Origin: Hyphomicrobium sp.
Lineage (GTDB): Bacteria > Pseudomonadota > Alphaproteobacteria > Rhizobiales > Hyphomicrobiaceae
NCBI GenBank assembly: GCA_022844105.1
Contig: JALHMJ010000002.1
Location: 169,826-233,825 of the forward strand
Length of the DNA stretch: 64,000 nucleotides
Direction of reading: 5' to 3'
Below are positions 1-8,015 of the stretch, in pieces (positions within the stretch are counted from its first letter, which is position 1; every line of letters starts with the position of its first letter). The position numbers were made by a program, and so were the translations under genes. The notes beneath the pieces were generated by a model. The model made no database searches, was not told the origin of the DNA, and was given only the letters and a program-made list of their open reading frames with translations.

Positions 1-1
1 C

Positions 2-196
2 TGGATTAGTGGGCTCTTACGCCTGTTCCGCCCGCAGGTAGAAAAGCTCTTGCTGCAGCGCGATGAAACGATCCGTGATTGGCAGCGTCGCTACCCGGAC
101 AGAGACGTCTACGAGGACCGCGACTTGGAGATTACCTCCGAGATCGGCATTGATATCGACGCGCAGGCCGCACGGGTCGATGCACTTCTTGCCTAG
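2..196 (+). CDS. C-terminal end of an unrecognised protein (cut by window edge)
   Basis: An open frame runs in from the window edge and stops at TAG 194-196, giving 64 residues. It has a hydrophobic start, then a strongly charged stretch (many Arg, Asp and Glu, including RDVYEDRDLE) and ends in ARVDALLA. I do not recognise the family, and without the N-terminus no function can be given. The codon choice and the acidic, helical-looking tail are compatible with a real coding sequence, but this is only the last part of a gene. Confidence 0.4.
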   Translation, partial: WISGLLRLFRPQVEKLLLQRDETIRDWQRRYPDRDVYEDRDLEITSEIGIDIDAQAARVDALLA

Positions 197-331
197 GTTG
201 GCATCACGACTTCGAGGCGCACTGTCTGGCTACTAACACCCCGTTCTTTCGTCGGCTGTTACACGCCTGATCGCGCCAAGTGGCGCGCTCAACCAATCAA
301 AGGACTTTGAGCGCATCTGAAACGTCACCTA

Positions 332-357
332 GTAACCTTCTCGATTGTCGCTGCGAA
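332..357 (+). promoter_or_regulatory. SigF-type promoter of the cytochrome/Cys-repeat gene
   Basis: GTAACC at 332-337, a 16-bp spacer, then CGAA at 354-357. It lies about 50 bp before the ATG at 406. The same bipartite motif recurs before several small secreted-protein genes in this window and resembles the promoter I recall for Caulobacter SigF. The sequence match is seen; its use by the sigma factor at 19145 is inferred. Confidence 0.7.
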
Positions 358-405
358 GTTGGAAAGAGGTCAGGAAACTTCGGTCCAACCAGGAGCACAG
401 CAATC

Positions 406-1101
406 ATGCGGAAATTGACCAAAACTCTGCTTGGCGCGGTCGCGCTGCCGGTTGCAATGGCGGCCTCCACGTTGCCAACTGTTCGGGCCGCCTGCGGACC
501 ATGCCGGCCCAAGGCGTCGAACCCCTGCAGCCCTTGCGCAGCCAAGAAAGCCAAGAAGTCGGCTTGCGGTCCTTGCAACCCTTGTGCGGCCAAGAAGGCC
601 AAATCCGCTTGCAATCCGTGCGCAGCGAAAAAGGCCAAAGCCCCCTGCAATCCATGCGCCGCCAAGAACCCGTGTGCAGCGAAGAACCCCTGTGCCGCGA
701 AAAATCCCTGCAATCCTTGCTCGGCAGGAGATGCGCCGGTCCCAAAAGCATCGGAAGTGACCCGGCCGGCCGGCACAAAGCCGTTCTCGGGCGATCGCGC
801 GGCTCTCGTTGAACTCGGCAAAAAACTTTACTCTGATACCAATCTCAGCACCAATGAGATGTCCTGCGCCAGCTGCCACACCGACATGGCGGCATTCAAT
901 GCCACTTTCAAAAAGAACTATCCTCACCTCGTCCAAATGACGAAGGACGTGTCTCGTATGGACGAGATCACGGCCGAAGGCATGGTTCAATACTGTCTGA
1001 TACGGCCGATGATGAGCAAGCCTTTACCGTGGGATTCAAAGGAGCTCGCCGCGCTCACCGCGTATGTCGAAGAGGTTCAGAAGGAATATGCAAAGCGCTG
1101 A
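406..1101 (+). CDS. Secreted c-type cytochrome with an N-terminal CNPCAAKK cysteine-repeat domain
   Basis: I place the start at ATG 406, because a promoter motif lies at 332-357 and translation from here begins with a signal peptide (MRKLTKTLLGAVALPVAMAA, cleaved near VRAA). Residues about 29-105 hold repeats of the type CNPCAAKK, with about 15 cysteines, mostly as CxxC pairs. The rest (about 125-231) is a small cytochrome c domain with one haem site, CASCH, and a likely Met ligand near PMMSKPL. The repeat tract is closely related to the next gene, which has no cytochrome domain. The function is unknown. The cysteines suggest metal (copper) binding or a post-translationally modified peptide next to a redox centre, which is inference. 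Confidence 0.8.
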   Translation: MRKLTKTLLGAVALPVAMAASTLPTVRAACGPCRPKASNPCSPCAAKKAKKSACGPCNPCAAKKAKSACNPCAAKKAKAPCNPCAAKNPCAAKNPCAAKNPCNPCSAGDAPVPKASEVTRPAGTKPFSGDRAALVELGKKLYSDTNLSTNEMSCASCHTDMAAFNATFKKNYPHLVQMTKDVSRMDEITAEGMVQYCLIRPMMSKPLPWDSKELAALTAYVEEVQKEYAKR

Positions 1102-1131
1102 GACTTTGAACATCAGGCAATTCATTGACCT

Positions 1132-1157
1132 GTAACCTTTGATCGCGCGCTCGCGAA
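1132..1157 (+). promoter_or_regulatory. SigF-type promoter of the stand-alone Cys-repeat gene
   Basis: GTAACC 1132-1137, 16-bp spacer, CGAA 1154-1157, about 48 bp before ATG 1206. Spacing and both boxes are identical to the site at 332-357, so the two CNPCAAKK genes probably respond to the same sigma factor. Confidence 0.7.
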
Positions 1158-1205
1158 GGTTTGGTTGCGGCCATCGATGCCGCTCACAAGTGGAGAACAT
1201 CTACA

Positions 1206-1499
1206 ATGCGCAAGATCACGAAATCCCTTCTCGGAGCGACCGTCGCTTTGCCTCTCGCAGTCGCCGCTGTCAACGTTTCGTCCGCCCGAGCGGCCTGCGG
1301 GCCGTGTAAGCCCAAGGCTGTCAATCCTTGCAACCCCTGCGCTGCTAAGAAAGCGGCTTCGCCGTGCAACCCATGCGCAGCGAAGAAGGCTGCAGCACCG
1401 TGTAACCCCTGCGCCGCCAAAAAGGCAGCGTCTCCCTGCAATCCCTGCGCCGCCAAGAAGGCTGCATCGCCCTGCAATCCTTGCGCAGCTAAGAAGTAG
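1206..1499 (+). CDS. Small secreted cysteine-repeat protein (five PCNPCAAKK units)
   Basis: A 97-residue protein from ATG 1206. A signal peptide (MRKITKSLLGATVALPLAVA, cleavage near ARAA) is followed by CGPCKPKA and then five tandem units of about 12 residues, PCNPCAAKKAAS or close variants, ending at the stop. It has twelve cysteines, all in CxxC pairs at a regular spacing, alternating with Lys-Lys. The signal and repeat are closely related to the N-terminal part of the upstream cytochrome, so one probably arose from the other by duplication. No enzyme fold is visible. A periplasmic metal or thiol buffer, possibly modified, is inferred from composition and from the promoter it shares with the bufferin genes. 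Confidence 0.75.
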   Translation: MRKITKSLLGATVALPLAVAAVNVSSARAACGPCKPKAVNPCNPCAAKKAASPCNPCAAKKAAAPCNPCAAKKAASPCNPCAAKKAASPCNPCAAKK

Positions 1500-1784
1500 T
1501 CGGGCCGGGGCCCATATCCCCCTCAATGCGTCGAACTCGAGGATCGTGGGGAAAACCAAATCCTTCTTTTTGCTGGGTCCCATCCGATCCAGCAAGAGCA
1601 GGAAGCCCTTCTTCGTACTCTTCCCTTCGTAATGGGCTTCCTGCCGTTCTTGAACTCACAATTTCAGAGGCGTCCTGAGGATGCGATCATCGTGTTCGCC
1701 GCAGCACGGGACGTTGTCCGTAGTACGGGCGTACCATTCGGTATTAGGGCGCCGATGAAGACCTGCGCCGATAACCACGGAGAT

Positions 1785-2657
1785 ATGACGATGCCGGGAT
1801 TGCGCCAGGACCGAAGAGCCATTTTACGTCATCTCTTGGTCGCGGGTGCTGCATTCTACGCAGTAGCTGGCCTTGAGTTCATCGGCTCAGCAAATGCTGC
1901 CGAGCCTTCTGACCTTTTCAGAAAGGCCGCGGACGGTTCGACGTCAACGGTGGATCATTCGGCTTGGGACAAGTTGCTGAAGACCTACGTCAAGGCGGCT
2001 CCCGACGGTCTGAATCGAGTCGACTACGCGGCATTCAGAAACACGGGGCAGGGCGAATTGAAGCTCTATATCCGCCGGCTCGAAGCCGTCGATCCTCAGG
2101 CTCTGGACAGAGCCGAACAATTCGCGCTGCTTGCCAATCTTTACAACGCCAAGACGATCGACATCGTTCTGGACCACTACCCGGTCAAGTCGATCAAGGA
2201 CATTTCACTTGGTGGCGGATTGTTCGCGTCCTTGAGCGGCGGCCCGTGGAAGGCCAAGGTACTCAAGATGAGCGGCGTGGAACTCAGCCTTGATGACATC
2301 GAACATGGCATTCTCCGGCCCCAGTTCAAGGACCCGCGCGTACATTACGCAGTCAATTGCGCTTCGGTCGGGTGCCCAAATCTTCAGGCTGAGGCCCTGA
2401 CGGGCGCAAAGCTAGGACAACAACTCGACGCCGGTGCGCGAACCTATATCAATCATTCGCGCGGCGTGAGCGTCACGTCAGGCGGAGTGGTCGTGTCGTC
2501 CATCTACAATTGGTTTAAGCCTGACTTCGGCGGCACCGATGGTGGCGTACTGGTACACCTTCGCAAATACGCAGGCCCGGAACTCCTGGCCAAGTTGACA
2601 TCGACGGCATCGCTCAGCGGCCACCAATACGATTGGAGCCTGAACGACGCGCGGTGA
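1785..2657 (+). CDS. DUF547 family secreted protein
   Basis: Recognised by the DUF547 core: the NLYNAKTI segment, GGPW, the DIEHGILRPQF segment and a conserved VHYAVNCASVGCP stretch with two cysteines. The N-terminus carries two arginines before a hydrophobic run (DRRAILRHLLVAGAAFYAVA) and an Ala-rich cleavage site near SANAAE, so it is exported, perhaps by Tat. ATG 1785, just after GGAG, is the preferred start; ATG 1755 in the same frame is an alternative. DUF547 has no assigned activity. It is followed after 15 bp by a DUF3179 gene in the same direction, so the two are probably co-transcribed. Confidence 0.8.
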   Translation: MTMPGLRQDRRAILRHLLVAGAAFYAVAGLEFIGSANAAEPSDLFRKAADGSTSTVDHSAWDKLLKTYVKAAPDGLNRVDYAAFRNTGQGELKLYIRRLEAVDPQALDRAEQFALLANLYNAKTIDIVLDHYPVKSIKDISLGGGLFASLSGGPWKAKVLKMSGVELSLDDIEHGILRPQFKDPRVHYAVNCASVGCPNLQAEALTGAKLGQQLDAGARTYINHSRGVSVTSGGVVVSSIYNWFKPDFGGTDGGVLVHLRKYAGPELLAKLTSTASLSGHQYDWSLNDAR

Positions 2658-2672
2658 CGAGGAGCGGAACGT

Positions 2673-3797
2673 ATGACGGGCACCTGTCGACGGTCGAACC
2701 CTTTCGCACGCCTAGGACACTGGGCATTCACATGGTTCCTCTTGATGGCCATGAATGCCGCGATGACCGTGCCAACCCTCGCCTCACCCGACATCTGGAG
2801 GCGTGAAGGTTGGGGGCGGACCGACTTCTCGAAGCGTTCAATAGAATGGAGCGAGATCGTCTCGGGTGGGCCGCCGAAAGATGGCATCCCTTCGATCGAC
2901 GAGCCGCGGTTTGTCCCAGCCGTTGAAGAAAAGCAGATAGCGGCGGACGAGCCCGTCATCGGGCTCGAAATCAATAGGGAAGCGCGCGCCTACCCCATCC
3001 GCATTCTGATCTGGCATGAAATTGTCAACGACACGGTCGGCGGGGTACCGGTCGCGGTCACGTATTGCCCACTGTGCAATGCGGCGATCGTCTTCGACCG
3101 TCGCGCTGCCGGCCAAACTCTCACCTTCGGCACCTCGGGCAAACTCCGCCGCTCCGATCTCGTAATGTACGACCGGGAAACAGAGAGCTGGTGGCAGCAA
3201 TTCATGGGTGACGCGATCGTCGGGACGCTGACCGGCGAGAAGCTCCGGATGATCCCGTCTCGTCTGGAGTCCTTTTCCCTGTTCAAGGAGCGCAACCCAA
3301 GCGGCCAAGTGCTGGTGCCGAACGATCCCAGCTCGCGGGCCTATGGCCGCAATCCCTACGAGGGCTACGACACGAGCGCCATTCCTTTTTTTTACCGCGG
3401 CGAATTTCGGAAGGGCATCGATCCCATGGTGCGGGTCGTGGTGGTGCGTGAGGGGAACGCCGCAGTTGCCGTGACCCTGGAACTACTTCGAAAAGAGCAA
3501 AAGATCGAGATCGCGGATTACGCGTTGTCGTGGAGTGACGGCCAGGCCTCGGCTCTCGATCATGCGACGGTTGCCGGCGGGCGTGACGTTGGCAACGTCG
3601 TCGCCCAGAAATCAACCGGCGGACGCCTCGCGGATATCCCCTACGACGTCACGTTCGCCTTCGTATTCCACGCCTTCCATCCCGAGGGGGAGATTATCCA
3701 GAAGTGCCCAGCGGAACAGTCAAAACAGGGTTCAACGCAAGTGACCGCCGCCAATATTGCCCAGAGGCTGCGCTGCAACTCAGTGGTTTCAGATTGA
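2673..3797 (+). CDS. DUF3179 domain-containing secreted protein
   Basis: 374 residues. After a signal peptide (hydrophobic run to about residue 37) comes a DUF3179 domain. Its hallmarks are the GLEINREARAYP segment, the WHEIVNDTVGGVPVAVTYCP block with CPLCN, and a later GTSG...DLVMYDRETESWWQQF stretch. The two CxxC-like cysteines of TYCPLCN are conserved in the family as I recall it. The biochemical role is unknown. The gene lies 15 bp after DUF547 and overlaps the following DUF3047 gene by 4 bp if that gene starts at TTG 3794. The three form a likely operon of exported proteins of unknown function. Confidence 0.8.
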   Translation: MTGTCRRSNPFARLGHWAFTWFLLMAMNAAMTVPTLASPDIWRREGWGRTDFSKRSIEWSEIVSGGPPKDGIPSIDEPRFVPAVEEKQIAADEPVIGLEINREARAYPIRILIWHEIVNDTVGGVPVAVTYCPLCNAAIVFDRRAAGQTLTFGTSGKLRRSDLVMYDRETESWWQQFMGDAIVGTLTGEKLRMIPSRLESFSLFKERNPSGQVLVPNDPSSRAYGRNPYEGYDTSAIPFFYRGEFRKGIDPMVRVVVVREGNAAVAVTLELLRKEQKIEIADYALSWSDGQASALDHATVAGGRDVGNVVAQKSTGGRLADIPYDVTFAFVFHAFHPEGEIIQKCPAEQSKQGSTQVTAANIAQRLRCNSVVSD

Positions 3798-4462
3798 GCG
3801 GCTGCTTTCACAGATTGTCGGCATTGTGTTCAGCGGCTTTCGGTATTTTGCTTCTGATGTTGGCCAGCCGACCTCTCGCCGCAGCGGAACGGATCCTCGC
3901 CGATCCAGCACGCATGCTCGTTTCAGCAGATAAGGTTGATTTCATCGGCGCAAATACCCTGGGTGTAGAGTCGGGCCCATTTGGACGCTGCCTGCGCAGC
4001 ACACCTAGCCGCTCGGCATCGGCGCTCTATCAACGCGTGAATATCACTAGCGAGGCGCTGCGCGACGTGCATTGGACGTGGAGTGTTGATCGCTTGCAGC
4101 AGTCGGCTGATATCCGCAAACTAAGCAGGGAGGACGTCGGTGCAACAATCATGTTCATCTTTGGCGAGCCCTCGTTTTTCAACAAGGACGTCCCGACGTT
4201 GGCATATGTCTGGACGGCGACGCCTGTCGCCAATGGTGTGGCTCTGCCGTCTCAGCGCTATCGCACTCTGGCCTATATCCAGTTGCGCGGGCGCGCCGAT
4301 GTTGGCCGGTGGCAGCAGGAGGAACGCAACGTGGCGGCGGATTTCCGGTCCGTCTTCGGCCGCGAACCGGGCCAGCTCAAATATATCGCGGTCTTCAACG
4401 ACAACGATCAGACGAACGAGGCCACGTCGGCCTTGTTCGGGCCAATTGTCAGCGTGCAATAG
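3794..4462 (+). CDS. DUF3047 family secreted protein
   Basis: The C-terminal two thirds match DUF3047: the VHWTWSVDRL, DVGATIMFIFGEPSFF and TLAYIQLRGRADVG segments, and a final DFRSVFGREPGQLKYIAVFNDNDQT-like end. I set the start at TTG 3794, which overlaps the preceding stop (TTGA) and places a signal peptide (FGILLLMLASRPLAAAER) at the N-terminus. An in-frame ATG-type start at 3704 would overlap the upstream gene by 94 bp and add a non-signal leader. No catalytic residues are known to me. The coupling to DUF3179 suggests a shared envelope function. Confidence 0.7.
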   Translation: MSGCFHRLSALCSAAFGILLLMLASRPLAAAERILADPARMLVSADKVDFIGANTLGVESGPFGRCLRSTPSRSASALYQRVNITSEALRDVHWTWSVDRLQQSADIRKLSREDVGATIMFIFGEPSFFNKDVPTLAYVWTATPVANGVALPSQRYRTLAYIQLRGRADVGRWQQEERNVAADFRSVFGREPGQLKYIAVFNDNDQTNEATSALFGPIVSVQ

Positions 4463-5318
4463 TCTGATTGCCAGGCTCGGATGGCCCGGGGGTTGTCTCA
4501 AGAACGACTGCTTTCCCATTCTCACGCGCTTCGGGCTGATCGGCAGATCTGTCCGCCCATCTCAACCGTCGGTGGTCGAATCCGCCTTCGATCGTCGGCT
4601 TCACGATCTGGAAGTACGGCGACAGATCGAAATCGCGCGGCGCGAACAGGCTGTGGTGGCGGATGTGCAGGATCTCCTCCCGGCTGTACGCGCTCTCAAC
4701 CCACTGATGCTGTGGAACACGCTCGATGCGCGGCAGGATCGGGTAGCGCACGCTTTGGAAGGCCTGGGCGATGAGCGTTGAGCAAATGGCACGCGTCGGC
4801 TCGCCGGAGCCGAGCGCAATCATACGCCGCCGCCACCGCACAGGAACGGGCGGGGTTGGGAACAGGTAGCGCGCCAGATCGACGATGTTTCGCGTATCGT
4901 ACTGGTTGCCGAGCCGCTCCATCGCGAACGAAACGACCTGCCGCTGCTCGTCCGGGTTCAGGCCGACTGCCCGGCATATGCGTGTGTTGAACGAGGCGTA
5001 CTTGGAAAGCGGTACGGCCGTCACGCCTTCTCCGATGTTGACCTCGAGCAGAGCGCGCGGCTCGCCGCCGTCTGCTGGGACTCCAAGCGCGTCACCGATA
5101 TAGAGAGTTGCGTGCGACCACGTGGATTGGGTCAGGTACTTTATCGCCGATGCGACTTTCTGGTTGCCCTCGATGAGCAGAACATCGGCCGGCTTGAGAG
5201 TCCGGCGCAGCGTTTCGGGATCGGACGGGGTGAACGGCTCGTAACCGCTGGCCGGCGCTTCGATGCGTTCGGCGATCAGGCGGCCGATGCGGTCGAGAAC
5301 GGTGTCGAACAGTGCCAT
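4449..5318 (-). CDS. YiiX/YebB-like permuted papain-fold cysteine hydrolase
   Basis: About 289 residues from ATG 5318. The circularly permuted papain-like (NlpC/P60-related, YiiX/YaeF) pattern is visible: a DVLLIEGN strand, then STWSHATLYIG with the catalytic His (residues about 65-75), and the nucleophilic Cys in AICSTLIAQAF near residue 190. No signal peptide is seen, so it may act in the cytoplasm or be anchored by its amphipathic N-terminus. It is the last gene of the minus-strand bufferin cluster, 18 bp after doxX. Members of this fold cleave amide or ester bonds of peptides or lipids. A role in processing the cluster's product is possible but not shown. Confidence 0.75.
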   Translation of the reverse strand: MALFDTVLDRIGRLIAERIEAPASGYEPFTPSDPETLRRTLKPADVLLIEGNQKVASAIKYLTQSTWSHATLYIGDALGVPADGGEPRALLEVNIGEGVTAVPLSKYASFNTRICRAVGLNPDEQRQVVSFAMERLGNQYDTRNIVDLARYLFPTPPVPVRWRRRMIALGSGEPTRAICSTLIAQAFQSVRYPILPRIERVPQHQWVESAYSREEILHIRHHSLFAPRDFDLSPYFQIVKPTIEGGFDHRRLRWADRSADQPEARENGKAVVLETTPGPSEPGNQTIAR

Positions 5319-5336
5319 CTTCGCCCACACTCCGGG

Positions 5337-5816
5337 TCATCCACGACCGACTTTCACGGGGCGCTCGCTGCCGAACAAGCCCGAAGCTTCGTGGCGCATT
5401 CGGATCAAGTGGTCGATCGACAGTGCGCCAGCGCCGTTCTTCATAATGACAAGTAATGCGACCGCCCATAGACCGTGCGTCATGTAGGCGTCGGGATAGA
5501 CGAAGGTCTGGATCACGGCGGTCATACCCAAGAGCACCGCTGCGGCAAACCGCGCCCCGAACCCTGACCACAGCAGAAGCGGCATAGTGAGCTCGGCTGT
5601 GGTCGCCATGTACGCGGCCAATGCGGTCGGGATCAGAGGAACCTTGTACTCTTCGGCAAACAGGAAAAACGTTCCAGGCTTGATGCTGAACCCGTCGATC
5701 TTGGTCAGTCCAGAATTGAAGAACACCAAACCAACGATAACGCGCGCCAAGAGGACGATCAGCGAAACGGGGATGCGCTCGAAGCGCTTAATGAAAGCGG
5801 CGACCAATGCGTACAC
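5337..5816 (-). CDS. DoxX family membrane protein of the bufferin cluster
   Basis: 159 residues with about four membrane segments, including RVIVGLVFFNSGLTKIDGF near the N-terminus, typical of DoxX/SURF4-like proteins. The start is GTG 5816, preceded by GAGGA at good spacing, which makes the gene overlap the end of the DUF2063 gene by 29 bp. DoxX proteins occur regularly with DUF692/DUF2063 pairs in bufferin operons and may serve electron transfer or redox at the membrane. Its exact role is unknown. Confidence 0.85.
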   Translation of the reverse strand: MYALVAAFIKRFERIPVSLIVLLARVIVGLVFFNSGLTKIDGFSIKPGTFFLFAEEYKVPLIPTALAAYMATTAELTMPLLLWSGFGARFAAAVLLGMTAVIQTFVYPDAYMTHGLWAVALLVIMKNGAGALSIDHLIRMRHEASGLFGSERPVKVGRG

Positions 5817-6621
5817 GATCAGCGTCCTCTGTTTGAGATCTGCATTCTGGCGACCTAACTACAACAGAAGTGAAGGCACCGACCTCGATGAGTCCTGCGA
5901 GCGCAATTTGGACGTTGAACGATCCGTCACGCGCCAAGGCATATTGTGCAGCTTTGCCGAGGCATACGCTCGCTCGAACCGCGCGCAGGAACGCCTGAAT
6001 ACCATCCGTCAGCGGGATTACGAGGACCTGCAGAGAGGGTCTCATTACAAGAGCGGCCTCGCCTCCCACATTGATGTCTATCGTCCGCACGTCATCATCC
6101 AAGGTATTGGTCTTCCAGATCGACACGATCGGAAATGGCGAGGCTATGATGCTGGATGAAGGATGAAGCTCAAATACGGTATTGGCGGTGGAGTACGCTG
6201 GGATCTGTTTAAGATCCCTGGCCGCGATAGGCTTGCGGTCACAGGCATGGTAGGCCCGCAACCTAAGCCATTCCAAGCGTGCAACATCACCGAGATAGGG
6301 CAGATCGGAGACCGGCCCGAATTGATTGATGAAGCATGGAAAATCGTTACCATACTGGCTGAGTATGGGCGAGGCAGGAGGATTGGCGCGGATATACGCG
6401 CGCGCCATGGCGCGGAAGAACTCTTCTCCCACCAACCGGGTCACGACGGGGAAATAGGCTTCGAGGACGTCCGAAAGGCTCGAGAGCACATTATTGCGGT
6501 AGACGTTGAAGCGCCGCAGGGGATGGCGACCGGTGTGGCTCGTCACATCCGACGGGGGCCCCGAATGAGGGTCGAAAATGGCGGCGACAAATTCTGAATG
6601 GGACTGACGCAGATCAATCAT
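5788..6621 (-). CDS. bufC: DUF2063 protein, MNIO partner (BufC-like)
   Basis: 277 residues from ATG 6621. The N-terminal DUF2063 domain is clear: residues about 25-110 with RRFNVYRNNVLSSLSDVLE, AYFPVVTRLVGEEFF and the PPASPILSQYGNDFPCFI segments. In MNIO systems this protein is a helper that presents the precursor peptide to the iron enzyme. The start overlaps the stop of the DUF692 gene as ATGA, indicating translational coupling and a tight 1:1 partnership. The C-terminal part (VFELHPSSSIIASPFPIVSIW) is the second domain usual in this family. Confidence 0.9.
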   Translation of the reverse strand: MIDLRQSHSEFVAAIFDPHSGPPSDVTSHTGRHPLRRFNVYRNNVLSSLSDVLEAYFPVVTRLVGEEFFRAMARAYIRANPPASPILSQYGNDFPCFINQFGPVSDLPYLGDVARLEWLRLRAYHACDRKPIAARDLKQIPAYSTANTVFELHPSSSIIASPFPIVSIWKTNTLDDDVRTIDINVGGEAALVMRPSLQVLVIPLTDGIQAFLRAVRASVCLGKAAQYALARDGSFNVQIALAGLIEVGAFTSVVVRSPECRSQTEDADRVRIGRRFH

Positions 6622-7460
6622 TTTGGCGCTCCACGCGTCGCCAAGAGGCGATCTGCCCGCTGCGCTTCTGCATGCAGAATGCGCCAGGGCGGAACGTCGT
6701 TGTCCCATTCGATAAGAGTCGGCTTTGCTCCGTCGCTCTGGATCGCCCGCGAAAACAATTCCCAAACTGGATCGCTGACTTCCGACCCATGAGAATCGAT
6801 CAGGAGGGGGGCACTTGAGTCATCAGAGTCATGGGCATGACCTCCGAGATGGATCTCGCCAACACGCTCCATGGGGAACGCATCGATATAGCCCCTGGGA
6901 TCAAATCCGTGGTTTGTAGCCGAGACGTAAACATTATTGACGTCGAGCAGAAGGCCGCAGCCGGTGTGTTGGGCAATGGCGGTCAGAAACTCGATCTCGG
7001 ACATGTCCGTGCTTTGAAAGCGGACGTACGTCGACGGATTCTCGATCAGAATCGTGCGGCCGAGGAATGTTTGAACGTCATCAATGTGCTGGCAAACATA
7101 CTTCAGGGTATGTTTGTTGTACGGCAATGGCAGAAGATCGTTGACGAAAACTCCTTCGTGTGTCGACCAGGCCAGATGCTCAGACACTAAGCTTGGCTCA
7201 TAACGGTCACAAACAGCCTTGAGCAGCGTGAGATGAAGTCGGCTAATAGGGGCAGCGCCGCCAATCGACAAACCGACGCCATGAACGGACAATGGATAGC
7301 GGTTTCGGATCAGACCGAGAAAGTGGTGCGGTGGACCACCCGCCTCCATATAGTTCTCGGCATGGATTTCGAACCACCCGATGTCCGGACCCTTCTCAAC
7401 GATTTCCTCGTAGTGCTCGGGCTTGAGCCCGACCCCGGCGCGTTCCGGGATCGGGTCCAT
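6618..7460 (-). CDS. bufB: DUF692 multinuclear iron oxygenase (MNIO), bufferin maturase
   Basis: A TIM-barrel DUF692 enzyme. Seen are RAGVGLKPEHYEEI at the N-terminus and the metal-ligand regions WFEIHAENYM, SVHGVGLSIGG, SEHLAWS, LIENPSTYV, LLLDVNNVYV, EIHLGGHAH, LIDSHGSEV and TLIEWDND. MNIOs use two or three iron ions to oxidise cysteines of small exported precursors, for example to thiooxazoles. I chose ATG 7460 because the family usually begins just before IPxRAGxGL; an in-frame ATG at 7592 would add 44 residues. A promoter motif at 7638-7663 lies upstream. The substrate here is most likely the DUF2282 protein at 8371-8709. The Cys-repeat proteins at 406-1499 are additional candidates (inference). 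Confidence 0.93.
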   Translation of the reverse strand: MDPIPERAGVGLKPEHYEEIVEKGPDIGWFEIHAENYMEAGGPPHHFLGLIRNRYPLSVHGVGLSIGGAAPISRLHLTLLKAVCDRYEPSLVSEHLAWSTHEGVFVNDLLPLPYNKHTLKYVCQHIDDVQTFLGRTILIENPSTYVRFQSTDMSEIEFLTAIAQHTGCGLLLDVNNVYVSATNHGFDPRGYIDAFPMERVGEIHLGGHAHDSDDSSAPLLIDSHGSEVSDPVWELFSRAIQSDGAKPTLIEWDNDVPPWRILHAEAQRADRLLATRGAPK

Positions 7461-7637
7461 CGCCGTGTCGTGGAGGATCTTTTTCACGGCGCAAACTCCG
7501 CTAGCGCCACAGTCGCTCGTACGCGCCAGCCCCTGTTTAGTGAAGTCGGCTTCGAACGAGTAAGCCTCCGCCTGTCCCAATCTCCGGTGCATGATTTGGC
7601 CTTTCGTAGTGGGGCGGCATGCTCAACTACTGCCTAC

Positions 7638-7663
7638 TTCGCACGACCGGTTGCCAAGGTTAC
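7638..7663 (-). promoter_or_regulatory. SigF-type promoter of the MNIO operon
   Basis: Read on the minus strand: GTAACC (7663-7658), 16 bp, CGAA (7641-7638). It is a perfect copy of the sites at 332 and 1132. It lies 46 bp before the long-form start (ATG 7592) and about 180 bp before ATG 7460, so the MNIO gene and those after it can be transcribed independently of the precursor gene. Confidence 0.7.
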
Positions 7664-7682
7664 GGGCCACGCTCGACCGGCA

Positions 7683-8015
7683 TCACCAGCCATAGCCGTG
7701 GCCATAGCCGTGGTAGCTATGGGGGTAGTAATGCGGCCGGTAGTAGGACCCATACGAATAATACCGGGGAGCGTAGCCGTACGAGTAGTATGGAGAGTGC
7801 GTGTAGCGGTGCCGGCGGTAGCCGCCCCCGAACTGATGCCTTCCGAAGTGGCGAGCGCCGCGAAATCCGTGATGCCCGTAACGGACTTCAGTTACCGCAC
7901 CGGATTTTGCGGGACCGAGTGCCAGATAAGGCATCGCCGCAACGGATGGAATGGGAGCAAGAGCAAGAAGGCACGCTCCCCCAAGAGCCGACGCAATCGC
8001 GAATATCTTGAACAT
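7683..8015 (-). CDS. Secreted Gly/Tyr/His-rich small protein
   Basis: 110 residues from ATG 8015, with a good AAGGAG site 11 bp before it. A signal peptide (MFKIFAIASALGGACLLALA, cleaved near VAA) is followed by a mature part of low complexity: GHHGFRGARHFGRHQFGGGY, then YYSYGYAPRYYSYGSYYRPH and a GYGHGYGW end. It has no cysteine after the signal. About ten histidines alternate with Gly, Tyr and Arg, which would suit metal binding or an extracellular coat. Similar Gly/Tyr/His-rich secreted proteins are common in Hyphomicrobiales and have no assigned role. It sits between the bufferin precursor and its maturase on the same strand. Confidence 0.75.
   Translation of the reverse strand: MFKIFAIASALGGACLLALAPIPSVAAMPYLALGPAKSGAVTEVRYGHHGFRGARHFGRHQFGGGYRRHRYTHSPYYSYGYAPRYYSYGSYYRPHYYPHSYHGYGHGYGW

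Noticed and set aside
297..990. Several open frames opposite the CNPCAAKK/cytochrome gene
   Set aside because: They arise because the repeat is open in many frames; no ribosome sites and no signal peptides.
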